A stretch of DNA of 7,397 nt from Bacteroidales bacterium (GTDB lineage Bacteria > Bacteroidota > Bacteroidia > Bacteroidales > UBA7960), in assembly GCA_007130545.1 (NCBI GenBank), contig SLSG01000127.1, positions 1 to 7,397 of the forward strand, read 5' to 3'. The notes under the pieces are model-generated. The model saw only the letters and a list, made by a program, of their open reading frames with translations. It ran no database searches and had not been told where the DNA came from. Shown here piece after piece: positions 5,954 to 7,397 of the stretch. The translations under genes and the position numbers were made by a program. Positions within the stretch are counted from its first letter, which is position 1, and every line of letters begins with the position of its first letter.

Positions 5954-7225
5954 TCAAAGTGTGAGGGCTTCCAGGTCATTAAAAAACCCGGGATAGGACT
6001 TGCTCACGACCCCGGGATCTTCTATGATCACCCCGAGCCGGGAGTTCAGGGCAGCGACAGCCCCGGCCATGGCAATCCGGTGGTCGCCGTGGGAGCTTAT
6101 CCTGCCGCCTTCCAGGTTTCCTCCCGTAACCAGCATCGTATCGTCTTCGAAACGGACATCCACCCCGATGCGCCCGAAGATATCGGCCAGGGTCACCGCC
6201 CGGTCGCTTTCCTTTGTTTTCAGCCTGCCGGTGCCGTGAATGCGGGACGTCCCGCTGCAATTCGCAGCAAGGGCCACCAGGGGCGGGAAGAGGTCGGGGC
6301 AATGGGTGGCGTCGAAATCGAATGCATTAAGGTCTTTGCGGGTAACCGAGATATACTTTTGCCGGTTCCCGGCTATGCCCGTTACAATCTTGGCGCCTGC
6401 CGCCCTCAGGGCCTCCAGTATTTTTTTGTCTGCCTGGGCAGAATGGGTGTCCAGGTTGTCCAGGGTAATGCTTCCGGCGATGGCCCCGGCAACCAGCAGG
6501 AATGCCCCGCCGCTCCAGTCCCCTTCCACCCGGAAGTTCTGTGGCTGGTAGACCTGGTGTGCGGGGATGAGGAATTCACGGTAGTCCCTGTTTTCAAGGA
6601 TTACCCCGAAGGCCTCCATGACCCGGATTGTCACATCAATATAAGGAATGCTTGTCAGGTTGCTGACCACCAGGTGAACGTCCGACGCGGCCAGGGGGGA
6701 TGCGATCAGGATTCCTGAGAGGACCTGTGAGCTTTGGGATCCGTCGATTACAGATTTTCCGCCTTGAATCGGACCTTTCACACAAATGGGCGGATACCCG
6801 TTATTCGTCCTGCATTGTACGCCCAATGCATGGAGTGATTCCTCCACGATGCGCATGGGTCTTTTCAGCAGGCTGCCGCTGGCCGTCAGGGTCACCATCC
6901 GGTTAAAATTTGCCGCCAGCCCGGAGAACATCCGGATGCCCAGTCCCGACTCCCCGCATTGCAACGGAGCCAGAGGGGCACGGAGTCCGCCTTCGACCAC
7001 CAGGAAATCCTCACCTCCCTGAATGTCTGCCCCCATTTTGCGGCATACCCGTATGGCGGCCACGACGTCGTCGCAGGCACCCGGGAACCAGATCTCCGAC
7101 CTTCCCTGGCAGAGCGAGGCAATGGCAATGGCCCGCTGTGCGACGCTCTTTGAGGCCGGTGCCCTGACCCTTCCGCTGACCAGCGAAGGGGCGACCCCGA
7201 TGATGTTCCTGTCTGTGGATGTCAT
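5954..7225 (-). CDS. aroA: EPSP synthase (3-phosphoshikimate 1-carboxyvinyltransferase) AroA
   Basis: This enzyme transfers the enolpyruvyl group of PEP to shikimate 3-phosphate. The complete 423-residue frame shows PASKSVAQRA (Lys26, Ser27, Arg31), GESGLGIRM (91-99, the PEP loop), SSQ (165-167), GDWSGG with Asp236, HCPD with catalytic-type Asp311, KESDR (338-342), GDHRIAM with Asp381 and Arg383, and SKSYP with Lys409. These correspond to Escherichia coli Lys22/Ser23/Arg27, the 94-101 loop, Ser169-Gln171, Asp242, Asp313, Lys340/Glu341/Arg344, Asp384/Arg386 and Lys411. The PEP loop departs from the NAGTAMRP form: the positions matching Thr97 and Pro101 are Leu and Met, while Gly96 is kept. The ATG overlaps the aroB stop (ATGA), which supports both the start choice and coupling. 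Confidence 0.97.
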   Translation of the reverse strand: MTSTDRNIIGVAPSLVSGRVRAPASKSVAQRAIAIASLCQGRSEIWFPGACDDVVAAIRVCRKMGADIQGGEDFLVVEGGLRAPLAPLQCGESGLGIRMFSGLAANFNRMVTLTASGSLLKRPMRIVEESLHALGVQCRTNNGYPPICVKGPIQGGKSVIDGSQSSQVLSGILIASPLAASDVHLVVSNLTSIPYIDVTIRVMEAFGVILENRDYREFLIPAHQVYQPQNFRVEGDWSGGAFLLVAGAIAGSITLDNLDTHSAQADKKILEALRAAGAKIVTGIAGNRQKYISVTRKDLNAFDFDATHCPDLFPPLVALAANCSGTSRIHGTGRLKTKESDRAVTLADIFGRIGVDVRFEDDTMLVTGGNLEGGRISSHGDHRIAMAGAVAALNSRLGVIIEDPGVVSKSYPGFFNDLEALTL

Positions 7226-7397
7226 TGTATGTACTTCCTGATCTCTTCCAGTGAAAGGGGTTCAACCACCACCTCCCCGATGCCCCGGTTCAATACGAAG
7301 TGGATGTGGCCGCCTTCCCTCTTTTTGTCTTTACCCATGGTTTCAAATACCGCTTCCGGCTTGCCGGGCGTCTGGACGGGCAGGCCGAGCCTCTCCA
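7222..7397 (-). CDS. aroB: 3-dehydroquinate synthase AroB, 3' end only
   Basis: The window holds the last 57 codons plus stop of a gene running in from the right edge. The translation includes ERLGLPV, then METMGKDKKREGGHIHFVL as VFETMGKDKKREGG followed by HIHFVL, then NRGIGEVVVE and a LEEIRKYIQ end. The MGKDKK block, the following hydrophobic strand and the GIGE turn are the standard C-terminus of dehydroquinate synthase, which cyclises DAHP to 3-dehydroquinate with NAD and a divalent metal. The catalytic metal site lies upstream, outside the window. Its TGA overlaps the aroA ATG by four bases. The segment is missing from the ORF list because it has no start in the window. Confidence 0.92.
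   Translation of the reverse strand, partial: ERLGLPVQTPGKPEAVFETMGKDKKREGGHIHFVLNRGIGEVVVEPLSLEEIRKYIQ

Overview
This window is a compact biosynthetic region with every gene on the minus strand, so the genes run from high to low coordinates. It holds the end of a shikimate/chorismate operon (aroB 3' end, aroA, aroC) followed by most of a histidine operon (hisG, a hisD-hisC-hisB fusion, hisH, hisA 5' start). The organism is probably a member of the Bacteroidota with a rather GC-rich genome. Reasons: the protein sequences resemble Bacteroidales His and Aro enzymes from memory, the gene order is hisG-D-C-B-H-A, gene starts lack Shine-Dalgarno sequences, and the best promoter carries TACATTTG, an exact match to the TAnnTTTG -7 element of that phylum. 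I could not run a database search, so the placement is an inference.

Right part (7397 to 4886): aroB ends inside the aroA start codon (ATGA overlap). aroA is followed after 45 bases by aroC. Together they encode 3-dehydroquinate synthase, EPSP synthase and chorismate synthase, three of the steps to chorismate. No separate terminator is visible after aroC.

Middle (4885 to 4637): this 249-base gap looks like a complete transcription attenuator for the his operon. In transcript order it holds a Bacteroidota-type promoter, a 26-codon leader peptide with five His codons within eight (HTHHHYYH), a small hairpin containing the leader stop codon, and a strong terminator hairpin followed by nine U. 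A downstream part of the leader reading frame can pair with the 5' arm of the terminator, giving a plausible antiterminator. hisG starts 23 bases after the U tract.

Left part (4636 to 1): hisG encodes the long ATP phosphoribosyltransferase with a C-terminal regulatory domain. An 82-base spacer with short GGATCTG-type direct repeats separates it from one 998-residue reading frame that joins histidinol dehydrogenase (HisD), histidinol-phosphate aminotransferase (HisC) and imidazoleglycerol-phosphate dehydratase (HisB). All three domains keep their catalytic residues. The phosphatase domain often fused to HisB is absent, so histidinol-phosphate phosphatase must be encoded elsewhere. hisH and hisA follow with ATGA overlaps.

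The two most notable items are the three-enzyme HisD-HisC-HisB fusion and the histidine-rich leader with its terminator. Histidine would be controlled at two levels: attenuation of the whole operon, and probable feedback inhibition of HisG.
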